From assembly GCF_000143415.4 (NCBI RefSeq), contig NW_003314352.1, forward strand, positions 384,402-448,401: 64,000 bases of DNA, in the 5' to 3' direction. Origin of the DNA: Selaginella moellendorffii (lineage: Eukaryota > Streptophyta > Lycopodiopsida > Selaginellales > Selaginellaceae). The notes beneath the pieces are model-generated. The model worked only from the letters and a program-made list of their open reading frames with translations, ran no database searches and was not told the DNA's origin. The translations under genes and the position numbers were made by a program. This document shows positions 47,228 through 57,365 of this stretch, one piece after another; the first letter of the stretch is position 1; each line of letters starts with the position of its first letter.

Positions 47228-47394
47228 CGCCGCCGTCTTCTTCTTTCCTCGATCGGAGCAGCCGGAGCAGCGGCAGTCCTCCTCGCTCACGCCTACCGCC
47301 GCAGCATTCTGCGCTACTGTAGGAAAAAGCCTTTTTAGGGGTAGGGCTTTAGGAAATTAACTATACCATGGTTCCTACATTTTAGGAGGCCCAT

Positions 47395-47785
47395 GTCAGG
47401 CCTCCACGACCAGAAGGAGGAGCAGGAGAAAGCGCTGGGCATTACAAAGATGGTGGACATGGTGACCACTATGACGAGCTCAAGACTAAGTGGCCATGGC
47501 TTAGCCTTCTCCATAAACATGCCTTCCATGTCCTGACCTTAAGTCAGTGGCCCCTGAACCGCCGTGGCCGTCGAACACTCCAAAAACACCAAAGTTGACG
47601 AAACAACCAGCACTCTGTCCCCCTGCTTAGACCTGTGACCTGTGACTGCTTGCTGTGCCTTTCGCGTCTACACTGAAGTTTATGTCGTCGAGACCATTCT
47701 GACTAGCCAGCTCGCCAAACAGGAAGACATAGAGGGAACTCACCGTGAAGAGCGCGCAGAGTAGCCCCTTAAAAATCCATAGTGT
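47395..47785 (-). pseudogene. PP2C pseudogene (5' half only)
   Basis: 47490-47785 matches 44115-44385 of the intact PP2C gene: start region, membrane anchor (KIDIFFLFG-like part), and the segment up to VFGVFDGHGG. 47440-47530 then matches the MFMEKA part, with the DNA between shortened. The reading frame is broken by deletions. It lies directly upstream of the PP2C-like/macro gene in the same orientation. Confidence 0.8.
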
Positions 47786-47789
47786 GGAA

Positions 47790-48287
47790 GTCTAACAAAT
47801 CAAATTATTAGAAACGTCTTAGTTCGAGGCAATTGGGTTGCGTCTCTTGAATTCCATCATTGTCAAAAGATTCATTCATCACCAGAGCAAACCGCCTCTC
47901 CTTCGCTGCAAAGGGGTACGCAACACACGCGCTGCAGTATCGTGTTACTTCGGCCAAGTGCTTGATCCCAGCCGGCTTAAAGCAGCTAAGTTGGAAATCA
48001 AGCACATACCAGGACGTCAGTAAGCTTCTCTTGGCACTCTTCGATTTCTCTCAGCCGCCGCCACGGCGACTTCACAGCTTCTGCGGATGAAAACAGCGAG
48101 CTCCTTCGTCCAAAAGAGCATATCAAGAAACACGCTGAAATTCTAGCATTTTTTGCGATTTCACCAAAGTACTTCTATACGTCCGATCATCCTAGCACCA
48201 CTCTTGTCGTTGGTATCGTCGCCATTGTCAAAATCTGCCACGGGCGGACGAGGGCAACAAGAATGCGCCATGACATTGCTGATGCGC
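47790..48287. other. Spacer between PP2C pseudogene and aldo-keto reductase
   Basis: About 500 bp of mixed composition with no frame that resembles a protein. It ends in the duplicated promoter segment. Confidence 0.4.
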
Positions 48288-48361
48288 GACCGGATCGGAC
48301 GGCTCATATTGCCTCGAATCAATGGTACCGCTTAAATCACTGGCATTCTAGGGCTCTTGGC
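48288..48361. promoter_or_regulatory. Duplicated promoter segment, copy 2 (upstream of aldo-keto reductase)
   Basis: Matches 43283-43357 in the same plus-strand orientation. Here its right end (AGGGCTCTTGG) abuts the aldo-keto reductase ATG at 48366, whereas at the other locus its left end abuts the minus-strand PPR start. The segment can therefore serve genes leaving from either side. Confidence 0.75.
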
Positions 48362-48365
48362 CAAA

Positions 48366-49564
48366 ATGGAGGCCCCAGTTTTCCAGCTGAGGACGGGGGC
48401 GCGCGCTCCCGCTGTCGGATTTGGAAGTGGGACTTTCACCAGCGCAGCAGAAATCAAGGAGGCGGTTCTTAGCGCAATCAAGGTTTGCTCGACTTCTTTG
48501 TTCGCCGTTTGTTCCCACAAATTTTGGGACCTCGAACAGCTTGGCTATCGACACTTTGACACTGCTGCCGGCTATGGCACCGAGACAGCGATCGGCGAGG
48601 CGCTCGCGATCGCTTTCGATGCCGGATTGGTGACGAGGGAGGAGGTTTTCCTGACGACGAAGCTGAGATCCGACGACCATGACCCGCAAGATGTTCTTCC
48701 GGCATTGAAGAAGAGCCTCAGGCTAGGACAATCTTTCATCTTTTCTTGGTAGATTGCGGACTAAATCTTCTCTTTCTCCAGTGCTCTACGGGTGGAATTC
48801 GTGGACTTGTTTTTGATACACGCGCCTGTCAAGCTTACAAAAGGAGCTCGTTTTCCACCCACGGAACACGAAATTCTTCCTCTGGACATTCCAGGCACCT
48901 GGAAGGCAATGGAGGATTGTTTCGACAAAGGACTCGCGAAAGCCATCGGTGTTAGCAACTTTAGCTCCAAGAAACTGGGAGACTTGCTCGAATACGCTCG
49001 AATCCCTCCGGCCGCAAACCAGGTAACAAAAGGAAAAGTCCATGGATCTCAAGGAAAACTAACCAAGAAATCTTTTCTCGCAAGGTGGAGCTCCATCCCA
49101 TTTGGCAGCAAAAGAAACTTAGAGACTTCTGTAGAGCTCACGACGTCCAGGTCTTTGCATGGTCACCTCTCGGGGGCCTCGGCAAAGTCTGGGGATCCAA
49201 ATCCGTGCTCGAGGATCCCGTCGTCCTGGAGCTCGCAGCAAAGCACCACAAATCTCCTGCCCAGGTACTACAAGCTTTCTGCTCGTCCAGGACGAAACTC
49301 CACTTCTCTTCTCGGCTATCTTTTGCTGCACAGATCGTGCTTCGGTGGCTCACGCAGATCGGCGTCGGCGCCGTCGTCAAGAGCTACAATCCACAGCGAC
49401 TGCGTGAGAACATTCAAAGCTTCGACTTCGACTTGCTTCCCGAGGACCTCGAGACGATCGAGTCCACCGTGCCGCAAAGGAGACTAGCAGCATGGGAGTG
49501 GCTTTGCAACTCCACCACCAGCCCGTACAAGACGGTCCAAGAGCTATGGGACGACGAGATCTAA
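48366..49564 (+). CDS. Aldo-keto reductase (AKR4-like)
   Basis: NADPH-dependent reductase of aldehydes and ketones in a TIM-barrel fold; plant AKR4 members reduce reactive carbonyls or sugars and specialised metabolites. Five exons: 48366-48482, 48540-48721, 48782-49022, 49085-49264, 49334-49564, giving 316 residues. The catalytic tetrad is complete: Asp46 and Tyr51 (HFDTAAGYG), Lys80 (LTTKL), His113 (LIHAP). The NADPH-binding end has [19 protein letters not shown]; in many relatives this is IPKS, so the cofactor loop differs by Val for Ile/Pro. The C-terminus [16 protein letters not shown] fits the family. Intron 2 appears to use a GC donor (AG/GCTAGG, 60 nt). A GT donor 32 bp downstream would leave a 33-nt intron and add about ten residues, which is less likely. 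Confidence 0.92.
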
Positions 49565-50145
49565 CTCCAAACTCCGCGAAGAGTACAATCCCGTGAGCGT
49601 GACAGGCACGGAAGCAAAGGAATCGAATTCAGCGACAAACCAACACGTGAAACGAAACAATGGATCTCTCCATCTCTGGACTGGAACGGGACGCACTTAT
49701 TCACCGACAACACGCCAATCACATCAAACATACTACCACAAAAATGCGAAGAACTCCAGGCTTTTTTAATGAGCTTGCAGACAAGCAGCAGTGGACCTCA
49801 CTCACCTCACCTTTTACCTCACCTTCCTTGAGCGGGCAGTCACTCGGGCTCTTCATTTCCGGGCCCATCTTTCTTTTCACGGATTCAATGCGGCGGTGGT
49901 TGCTGTTGCTACTGCCGTGGTGGCCTGGCTGGAAAATTACGAGTTTTTTCAATGCAAAGAACCTGAGAGCCCACCTCTGTCTCTCTCCGGGAAGAATGAG
50001 CAAGTACTACACTGGCCGGCGACTTTGATTTTCTTTCTTTCCTTTCCACCGCTGCTACTGCAAGCAGCAATGGATCCGAAGGATTATTCTAAGAGAGAAA
50101 GGAATAAACGAAGATGGAATCCATCAAACCAGCAGCAGCAGCAGC
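49565..50145. other. Spacer between convergent genes
   Basis: 3' flanks of the aldo-keto reductase (+) and the type II membrane protein (-). Chance frames only. A short CAG run (50130-50145) lies next to the stop of the minus-strand gene. Confidence 0.4.
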
Positions 50146-51789
50146 TTAGCATGTGTTGATCCCGTCCTTGCAGTCGCTGGTAAGATCGCCGAAAGTTTCG
50201 ATACGCTTCTTCCCTCTGAGAAACATCTCCGAGTCCACGGCGTCTCTCATGTAGCCGTCGAACTCCACCGGCTTTCCCCTCGTCAAGGCCATGGTCTCGT
50301 TATACCACTCGCTGCCAGGCCCCCAGAGATCCTTGTAGTCGTCCAGCACCGACACTTCATACTTCTCCTTCAGCTTGTGGAAGAAACCGGGACTTCTCTC
50401 GTTGGTCGATATGTAAACGTAGCGTTGAGCATCAATCCTTCCCGAGAGCTTGCTCAACACCGCCTCGGCCGAGGTATCCTTGTCGAGGTTAGGCCAAAGT
50501 TGCCTGTTCGCAGCCTTCTCACCTCTCTCGACTCGTACGGCATCGAAGTCCCACTCCAGCTTGCCGCAAATCGTGTTGACGATATTCATGAGTCTCTTGG
50601 ATTTCCAGATCATATGCCAGGGCCGCTGGATCACCTTCTCGGTCTCCCCCTCGCAAACGCGATACCAATAGTTGTCCGGTTCGCTGCTCTCCCGGAAGCT
50701 CCTCTCGACGGTCGTGCTCGTCTCGTCCCTGAGCTCCATCGGACTCACTTTCACATTGTCCGAGATCACCCTCTTGCGAATCTTGCCGAGCTTGTGCTTC
50801 TTGTTCAACTTGGAGAATTCCTTGAGCTCGATCACCGAGGTCGACTCCCGGAGGTGATCGAAATCAATGTAGAACCTCAAGTCTTTCCCGGGCTCGTCAC
50901 CTCGGCCAGGAAAGTTATCCTTCCCCGAGAGACAAAAGCCCAGATCGACAACCAGCGTCCGGTTCAAGTACTGAGCTTCTCCGAGCGCGCAGAGGAAGCT
51001 CCACATGAATTGCTTCATCCCCTTGCAATGATCCCCTCCTCGAGTGTAGTACAAGAACCTTCCGACGCTCGAAGAATCATCATCGCCACGAGACGAGATG
51101 GAATCGTTGAAGGCATTGATCCCGTGAAACCTCTGGAGCCGCGCATTCCTCCCAGAGTGCCAGTCCCCCACGTCGGTCACTTGATACTCGCAAGAGGGCT
51201 CCAGCACTAGAGTGTAGCGCCGGTAGTCCCTGTACATCCTCTTGGATCTCTCCCTCCTCGGCCGGTACTTCCACGCCACATCGCAGCTCCTCTCATCCCC
51301 TCCCTGGACGGGGACTCTGTACTCGAAAGCGTCGATCTCCGGGAACTTCTCCAAGTTGACCTTCTCGATCGCGGCTAGCACCCCCGGATCCGAGCAATTC
51401 ACAACAATGTCGCTTTCCACGCACCCACGATCCTTGCCGCCATTATTGAGCCCCCTGGTAGCCTCCAGGGCCTTTTCGGCCGCGTCCTGGGCGTCCTCGA
51501 TGGAGATCGAGCCCCCGGCTCTGGAATTCGCCGGTGCAAGGGCGTCCTCGCCAGTCAGGAAGATCGATCCTGCCGTCTGAAACGTGGCGTTGTCCACGAC
51601 CTTGTTGAAGAGCTGCTTCATCCGGACGGCGCTGGCGGCGGTGTCGAGCCACGGATCCGGCGGCTGGTACGTGACGGCGAAGACGGTGAGCAGCAGCACC
51701 ACGGCGACGAAGAGGCCGAACAAGGCGTTGCCGATCGCTCGCGCGGCGCGCTGCCGGAGCGATTCCGGCGCCGCATTTCCGGATTTCAT
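50146..51789 (-). CDS. Plant type II membrane protein, At2g04280/At4g12700-like
   Basis: 547 residues in one exon. After a short basic N-terminus, residues ~20-41 form a single membrane anchor (ALFGLFVAVVLLLTVFAV), giving a Golgi type II topology with a lumenal C-terminal domain. The lumenal part contains YYTRGGDHCKGMKQFMWSFL, GEAQYLNRTLVVDLGFCLSG, ERPWHMIWKSKRL-like and YVYISTNERSPGFF segments. I recognise these from the plant family annotated as calcium-ion-binding or O-fucosyltransferase-like proteins. The late STNERSPGFFHKL motif resembles the conserved C-terminal motif of O-fucosyltransferases. The exact reaction is not known to me. The start is the ATG at 51789; a TTG 15 nt earlier is not used. 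Confidence 0.8.
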   Translation of the reverse strand: MKSGNAAPESLRQRAARAIGNALFGLFVAVVLLLTVFAVTYQPPDPWLDTAASAVRMKQLFNKVVDNATFQTAGSIFLTGEDALAPANSRAGGSISIEDAQDAAEKALEATRGLNNGGKDRGCVESDIVVNCSDPGVLAAIEKVNLEKFPEIDAFEYRVPVQGGDERSCDVAWKYRPRRERSKRMYRDYRRYTLVLEPSCEYQVTDVGDWHSGRNARLQRFHGINAFNDSISSRGDDDSSSVGRFLYYTRGGDHCKGMKQFMWSFLCALGEAQYLNRTLVVDLGFCLSGKDNFPGRGDEPGKDLRFYIDFDHLRESTSVIELKEFSKLNKKHKLGKIRKRVISDNVKVSPMELRDETSTTVERSFRESSEPDNYWYRVCEGETEKVIQRPWHMIWKSKRLMNIVNTICGKLEWDFDAVRVERGEKAANRQLWPNLDKDTSAEAVLSKLSGRIDAQRYVYISTNERSPGFFHKLKEKYEVSVLDDYKDLWGPGSEWYNETMALTRGKPVEFDGYMRDAVDSEMFLRGKKRIETFGDLTSDCKDGINTC

Positions 51790-51917
51790 CGTCGCGCCGG
51801 CCAATGCAGCCTACCTGTGACGCACAGAATTCGCCGCTCGCGATAGGATCGGACAAACCCTAGCGCGCCAGAGCCAGCAAGACGAAGAAAGAATGGGACG
51901 AACACAAAGTGGCGCTC

Positions 51918-53897
51918 TTATTCTTTCGAAGGAGGCGGTGTCACTTTTAATGCCGGACAAGGAAGAAAACGTTCGTCGCCTTGGCAGAGGTCCCGTGCTC
52001 GAATCTCGGCGGCGGCCATTTCCTTCTTTTGCTTGTTGGAGTATGTGCTGGCAAGCAGGACATATGCCGCGGAATCTTCCCCGTCCAAGCTCATGACGCG
52101 CGACGCCACACTCCCTGGGTCATCCCCGCCGTTGGATCCGCGAGATGCCGAGAGAAGGCATCTCCACTCGGGGCCAGTGGGAGCGCAGGGCATCTCCGTG
52201 ATGAGGATCTCGGCATCTTCCAGATGCCCGGATCTGCTCAAGAGATCTACCATGCAGCAAAAATGCTGCCTTGAGGGAGTTAGGGCATAGTCTACAATCA
52301 TGGAGGAGAATAGATTCCTCCCTAGAGAAGCTTTGCCCCCATGGCTACAAGCAACAAGCACCGACACAAAGCATGAAGGGTCGGGATATTCCTCGGTCTT
52401 CATCACACCAAACGCATCCAACGCCTGGGATGACTGCCGGTTGTGGGAGTGGGCGGCCAGGATTGCACTCCACGACACCACGTCCCTCTCTGGCAGCGCA
52501 TCAAAGAACTTCGCTGTTTGCTTAAAATGCCCGTTCTGGGAATATGCCGAGAGCATGGAATTCCACGTCACGAGGTTCCTGTGTGGCATATCGTAGAAGA
52601 GCTGCTCGGCCACGTCAAGATGCCCGTTCTGGGAATATGCGGTCAACAGCGCGGTAGTTGACACCAGATTTTGTACCGGCATAGATTCAAACAAGCGCTT
52701 GGATTCTTCCAAATACCCGCTAGCGGCATATGCTGCAACCATAACGATGGACGATACCATGTCCTGGTACGGCGTGCTTTCGTACAGGTATCTGGCCTGC
52801 TCTAAATCCCCACATTGCGTATGTACAGAAAGAATTGCATTGCGAGATACTGAATTCACGAGAGGAGTCTCTACATACAAATCTTTGGCATCCTGCAAAC
52901 GCCCGTTTTGGGCATTAGCAGAGAGTATCGCGTTCCAAGACACAAGATTCCTCTGTGGCATTGAATCGAAAGCTTTCTTAGCTTCGTCAACTTTGCTCCT
53001 GTTAGCATAAGCCGAGAGCATCGAGTTCCATGAGACAAGATTCCTCTGGCGCATCGAGTCAAACACTCGCTTTGCTGCGTCTAAATCGCCACTCTGTGCG
53101 TGTGAAGCGAGCACGGCATTCTCAGAGATGATGTTCCACTCGGGCATCAAATCAAATATCGCCAATCCTTCTTCTGAATAGCCATTCTGGAAATAAGCCG
53201 AGAGCACTGTGTTCCATGAAACAAGGTCCAGCAGCGGCATTGCATCAAAGAGATGCTTAGCATCTTCCAAATGCCCATTCTGTGAATACGCCGCTAGCAT
53301 CGTGTTCCACGACACCAAGTTGTGGTCCAACATCTCCTCAAACAGATTCTTTGCCAGGTCTAGATGCCCGTTTTGCCAATATGCTGCCAGCATCGTGTTG
53401 CACGACACTAGATTCCACAACGGCATGGCACTAAAGAGCTCCAGTGCTTTCTCCAGATACCCGTTTTGGGCATATGCCGCCAGCATGGCATTCCATGTCA
53501 CCAGATCCTGGACGGGCATGGAATCAAACAGCGCCCGGGCGCTGTCCACGTGGCCGTGCTGGGCGAATGCCGCCAGCATGGCAGTCCACGCAACCGTGTT
53601 CTTCTCGGGCATCTTGTCGAAAGTTTCCTTGGCCTCCTCGAGATGCCCGTTTCGGGCATATGCCGATACCAGGGTGCTCCACGACACGGAATCTTTGGAA
53701 GCAATGTGGTCGAAGCTTTGGCGGGCGAGGAGGACGCTGCCGCATCGGCCGTAGAGCTGGACCAACATGTTCCACAGCATGGTGTCGCTCGACGGGGCGA
53801 TCTTCTGAAGCCGGGCATGGATTTGCTTGGCACCGGACAGAGAGCTGCAAGACTGCATCAGCTGGATGCAATCGCTCCTGTTGCTCATCCTCTTCAT
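51918..53897 (-). CDS. Pentatricopeptide repeat protein, 659 aa, intronless
   Basis: PPR protein whose core is about seventeen near-identical 31-residue units (e.g. LVSWNTMLAAYSQNGHLEDA), from about residue 15 to 540. An E-like region follows (PEWRCLLSASRGSNGG, DSAAYVLLASTYSNKQKKEM) and a short tail, without DYW. The start is the ATG at 53897, with a second in-frame Met three codons later. The unit similarity is higher than in the other two PPR genes, which points to recent internal amplification. Its start faces the p23 stop, about 150 bp away on the same strand. Confidence 0.92.
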   Translation of the reverse strand: MKRMSNRSDCIQLMQSCSSLSGAKQIHARLQKIAPSSDTMLWNMLVQLYGRCGSVLLARQSFDHIASKDSVSWSTLVSAYARNGHLEEAKETFDKMPEKNTVAWTAMLAAFAQHGHVDSARALFDSMPVQDLVTWNAMLAAYAQNGYLEKALELFSAMPLWNLVSCNTMLAAYWQNGHLDLAKNLFEEMLDHNLVSWNTMLAAYSQNGHLEDAKHLFDAMPLLDLVSWNTVLSAYFQNGYSEEGLAIFDLMPEWNIISENAVLASHAQSGDLDAAKRVFDSMRQRNLVSWNSMLSAYANRSKVDEAKKAFDSMPQRNLVSWNAILSANAQNGRLQDAKDLYVETPLVNSVSRNAILSVHTQCGDLEQARYLYESTPYQDMVSSIVMVAAYAASGYLEESKRLFESMPVQNLVSTTALLTAYSQNGHLDVAEQLFYDMPHRNLVTWNSMLSAYSQNGHFKQTAKFFDALPERDVVSWSAILAAHSHNRQSSQALDAFGVMKTEEYPDPSCFVSVLVACSHGGKASLGRNLFSSMIVDYALTPSRQHFCCMVDLLSRSGHLEDAEILITEMPCAPTGPEWRCLLSASRGSNGGDDPGSVASRVMSLDGEDSAAYVLLASTYSNKQKKEMAAAEIRARDLCQGDERFLPCPALKVTPPPSKE

Positions 53898-54051
53898 CAG
53901 TCATGCTCGAAAAGGCCAGACCCTGGAGAAGTTCCAAGTTTTTAAACGAAAGAACTTAGCTGCAAACGATGACAGTCTCGACTCATATACGTAGTCACAA
54001 GTCGCTAGGCCTCCTTTTCTAGTTCTGGAAGATCTGGACAAGATAGATAAG

Positions 54052-54860
54052 TCATTCATTAGCAGCACAGCAAGAGCTTAGAGACTTACAAAGCATCCCT
54101 TCTTCATCCTCGCCATCAGCTTCGGTGTTGAAATGGTGATCCTGGTTTGTGACAAAAGGAAAAGCGTTGAGTATAGCAATGGATTCACGAACGAGAGAAT
54201 TACATACCGAGGAAGAGGAAGCTCCCTTGCGGGCGAGACTGAATGTGTCTAGCCATCGGAAACACAAGAGAAAAAGTCAAGGAAATCAGCTCTATCGTCA
54301 CGAATGAAGAAGAGAAGGAATAAACAAATACCGTGGCCCTTGGAGTCAGCTTCTTCGTCTTCATCAATCCACTTGTTCCAGTCCACCTTCACGTAAGGAG
54401 GCATTTTCCCCTCCGACTTGAGCAGCCGCTTCCACCACCCCTGTTCTTGCTTGTGGATGATGCAAAGAGTGTGTCTGGATCCAACATTGACTTTGCTCTC
54501 CTGAGATATCAAATCCAGTCACGAAAATCAAATCAAACTCATGAGCAAAGCCACGCACAAGAAAGACCAATCAATCGAGGCATAAACAAAAGAAGAAACG
54601 AGCAAACCTCTACACTAACGCTTCCATACAGCTCCAGGCTCGCCTCGTAGGGGGCGGAATCAGCGGCGGCGGCGCGGAACACAAATCTCCCATCCGGCTG
54701 GAGCTCGACGCTGGGATCCACGGCATCGGGCAGCTCCACGGTGAGGAAGAGCTTGTCGGAGCGCTGCGCCCATACAATCTCGGGATGCCTGGGCCAGGAG
54801 GAGAGAGTCCATCGCTCGATCGATCACAAAACCATAGCCCTACCTCACTGCGCGACCCAT
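54052..54860 (-). CDS. p23: Co-chaperone p23 (CS-domain protein)
   Basis: HSP90 co-chaperone. Five exons, 54860-54844, 54788-54608, 54500-54332, 54248-54208, 54141-54052, splice in phase to 165 residues. The tiny first exon (MGRAVR) is inferred because it joins in frame to the conserved HPEIVWAQRSDKLFLTVELP. Further family blocks: ESKVNVGSRHTLCIIHKQEQ, WWKRLLKSEGK, PPYVKVDWNKWIDEDEE. The tail is short and acidic (EADGEDEEGM) instead of the Gly-rich tail of some plant p23 proteins. It is divergent from the GAMYB-like gene, with 224 bp between the start codons. Confidence 0.9.
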
Positions 54861-55084
54861 AAAGCCCTAACGTTTTGGAGGGAAACAGCATATTTTCAAA
54901 CAGGCGAAAAAGTAAATTATTCGCCCTCAGGGAAAAGGGATGATACATCCGACATTTGGGTCGTCCAGGTGGATGACCACGTGGAGATGTCCACGTCTGA
55001 TGCCACGTGGAGCGCGCGCGCGGGGGGTATGTACACCGGGGAAGTGGGGCTGGAAGGGGGACCTTTCTTGGACCTCCGCGCGGG
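54861..55084. promoter_or_regulatory. Shared divergent promoter with two G-boxes
   Basis: The 224 bp between the p23 and MYB start codons contain two perfect CCACGTGG palindromes (54977-54984 and 55003-55010), with a half site CCACGT (54991-54996) between them. G-boxes are bound by plant bZIP and bHLH factors. Both boxes are nearer the MYB gene. Confidence 0.75.
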
Positions 55085-57365
55085 ATGGAAGCGGTTTCAT
55101 CGTCATCCTCATCAGCGGCGGCGGCAGCAGCAGTGGCGGCGGCGGCGGCGGCGCTCAAGAAGGGACCGTGGACGTCGGCAGAGGACGCGATCCTGGTGGC
55201 CTACGTGAGCAAGCACGGCGAGGGCAATTGGAACAACGTCCAGAAGCACTCGGGCCTCTCGCGCTGCGGCAAGAGCTGCCGCCTCCGCTGGGCCAATCAC
55301 CTCCGCCCCAACCTCAAGAAGGGCGCCTTCACCCCCGACGAGGAGCGCCTCATCATCGAGCTCCACGCCAAGCTCGGCAACAAATGGGCTCGCATGGCCG
55401 CCCAGGTATGGATCCATCTTCCTCCTCTGGTTGATCTCCTCCAATTCTTCCATCCTGCCATCTCAATTTCCCTGGAATTCTCCTCTTTTGTGCTTGACCC
55501 TCCATTTTCTTCTCCAATTCTCCTATCCTGCCTTGAAAATCCTCTCCAATTCTGCTTGCCTGATCGTCCCGATCGCTACCCGCATTGCGCGATCCATCTC
55601 ACCGCATCCCCTGTTTCTTCCTCCAGCTTCCCGGGCGCACGGACAACGAGATCAAGAACTACTGGAACACGAGGATCAAGCGGCGACTTCGCGCGGGGCT
55701 GCCCGTCTATCCCTCGGACGTCCACAGCATGGTGGTGGCGACCGCATCCACGCCTCCGCCGGACGCTCCCGGCTACGCCGCCAGCAGCATCTTCGCCGAT
55801 CACTCCGCGGCGGCGGGGGACAACCCCTCCGACGATCACGCCGCTGCCACCGCTAGCCCGACAGCCGCCGCGAGCAAGCTTCGCTCGCACGTCAACCTGG
55901 CGAATCTCCATGGCGGCATCGGCAATTTCCAGCAGCAGCAGCAGCAATTCGATCACCAGCAGTACATCCATCACCTGGGCGCCGCCAGCAACCACGGCGG
56001 TGGCGGCGTGGGGAGTGGCGGCAGCCCGATCATCCTCCGCCGGGCCTCCTCCAAGCGGCTCCGCGAGTCCGGGAACCACGGCCTGGAGCTCTTCTACCAC
56101 CACGGCTATGGCGGCGAGTATCCCCACAAGGGATTCGACCAAGCCTCGTCGCCGGCAAAGATGTTTATCGGCCACCACCACCAACACCAGCAAATGCCGG
56201 CCCAGCAGCGCTGCCTGGCCGACCAGTTGTCCGGCGCCACTGGAGGCGCCTTGGATCCATCGCCCATGTACTCGAGCCTGGGATCCAACACCACCGCAAG
56301 CGGCACCGCCGCCACCACCACCGCCAGTGCCGCCGGATCAATGCTCCTCGAGGCGCTGCTCCAGGAGGCCAGGATGATGGATGGCAGCGGCAGCAACTCC
56401 GCCTCCGCCGGCAATGATCCACTCATGTTCCTGGCGAACCATCACCACCAGGATCATCTCATCCAGGACGAGCATTGCTCGGTGGCGCAGCGCGGAATGG
56501 CGGCGGCGGCCGACAATTCGGCTGACGATCACGCGAAGCTCCTGGCGGCCAGGCAGCAGCGCGAGTTGATGATCTTCACGCCGCCGGACGAGGGCGGGAT
56601 CGATGACGTGGACGATAACTGCCGCGAGGAACCGGATCCAATGGACGATCAGTTCCAGAAATGGGGGGACGAGATCCTGGCAGCCTCGCCGCCGCCGCCA
56701 CAGTGCTGCGTTTACAGCGAGGAATCCATCACCGGGAATCACCTCCAGCAGCAGCAGCGGCACCACTGGGATGATCAATCGGTCTCGGTGGAGCAACCTC
56801 CAATCCGTGAGTGAATCTCATCTCATTTCTTCTCTGTGTTTTAGATTTGTTTTTACGCGAAGTTTCTATTCCTCTGTTCTTGGCAGTCGCGAAGAACGAG
56901 GACGGCTTGTCGACCATAACTGTCGGCTCCGAGGGGGCCACCGCCACCCCTGTCGCCGCCGCCGCCGCCACCGCCTCAGTCACCTATACGGACGAGGAGA
57001 TCTCCACACTGCTGGATTTTGCGCGGTCTGATTCGCTCCCGCTCAACTTGGATTGGCCCGACCAGCCGCCACCGCCGCCGCCAGACGTCCCCAGCGCCGC
57101 CACGACCGCCGCCAGCGTCGCCGACTCCTCCGCGACGCTCCTCCCGTTCCTTTGCACTGCCGACTCCATGGATCCCCTGGAGCATCATCCAGCGGCGGCG
57201 CTGGGATTCTTTGGCGATCCCACGAGCCAGTTGTTTGGAGGCCCCAGCTGCTGGGATCTATCGCCGTGCTGGAGCAGCATGCCCGGCGCGACGCAGCTCC
57301 AGTGCGAGCACGATTGCAAGCCGCTGGGGGCGGTGGCGGCGGATCATCCATGTCCGATCTTCTGA
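55085..57365 (+). CDS. GAMYB: R2R3-MYB transcription factor, GAMYB-like
   Basis: Nuclear activator; in lycophytes GAMYB acts in spore and reproductive development. Three exons, 55085-55405, 55627-56806, 56887-57365, give 659 residues. After a Ser/Ala-rich leader come R2 (KKGPWTSAEDAILVAYVSKH...RCGKSCRLRWANHLRPNL) and R3 (KKGAFTPDEERLIIELHAKL, then GRTDNEIKNYWNTRIKRRLR). LRPNLKKGAF and RAGLPVYP are hallmarks of the GAMYB subgroup. The long C-terminal region is rich in Gln, His, Ser and Ala, with acidic DEEISTLLDF near the end. The first intron lies at the conserved R3 site. The segment at 56078-56098 keeps only the first eight bases (TGGAGCTC) of the miR159 target seen in angiosperm GAMYBs, so control by miR159 is doubtful. 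Confidence 0.93.

Noticed and set aside
55576-56193. Minus-strand frame opposite the MYB gene
   Set aside because: Shadow of GC-rich trinucleotide-repeat coding sequence, without family motifs.
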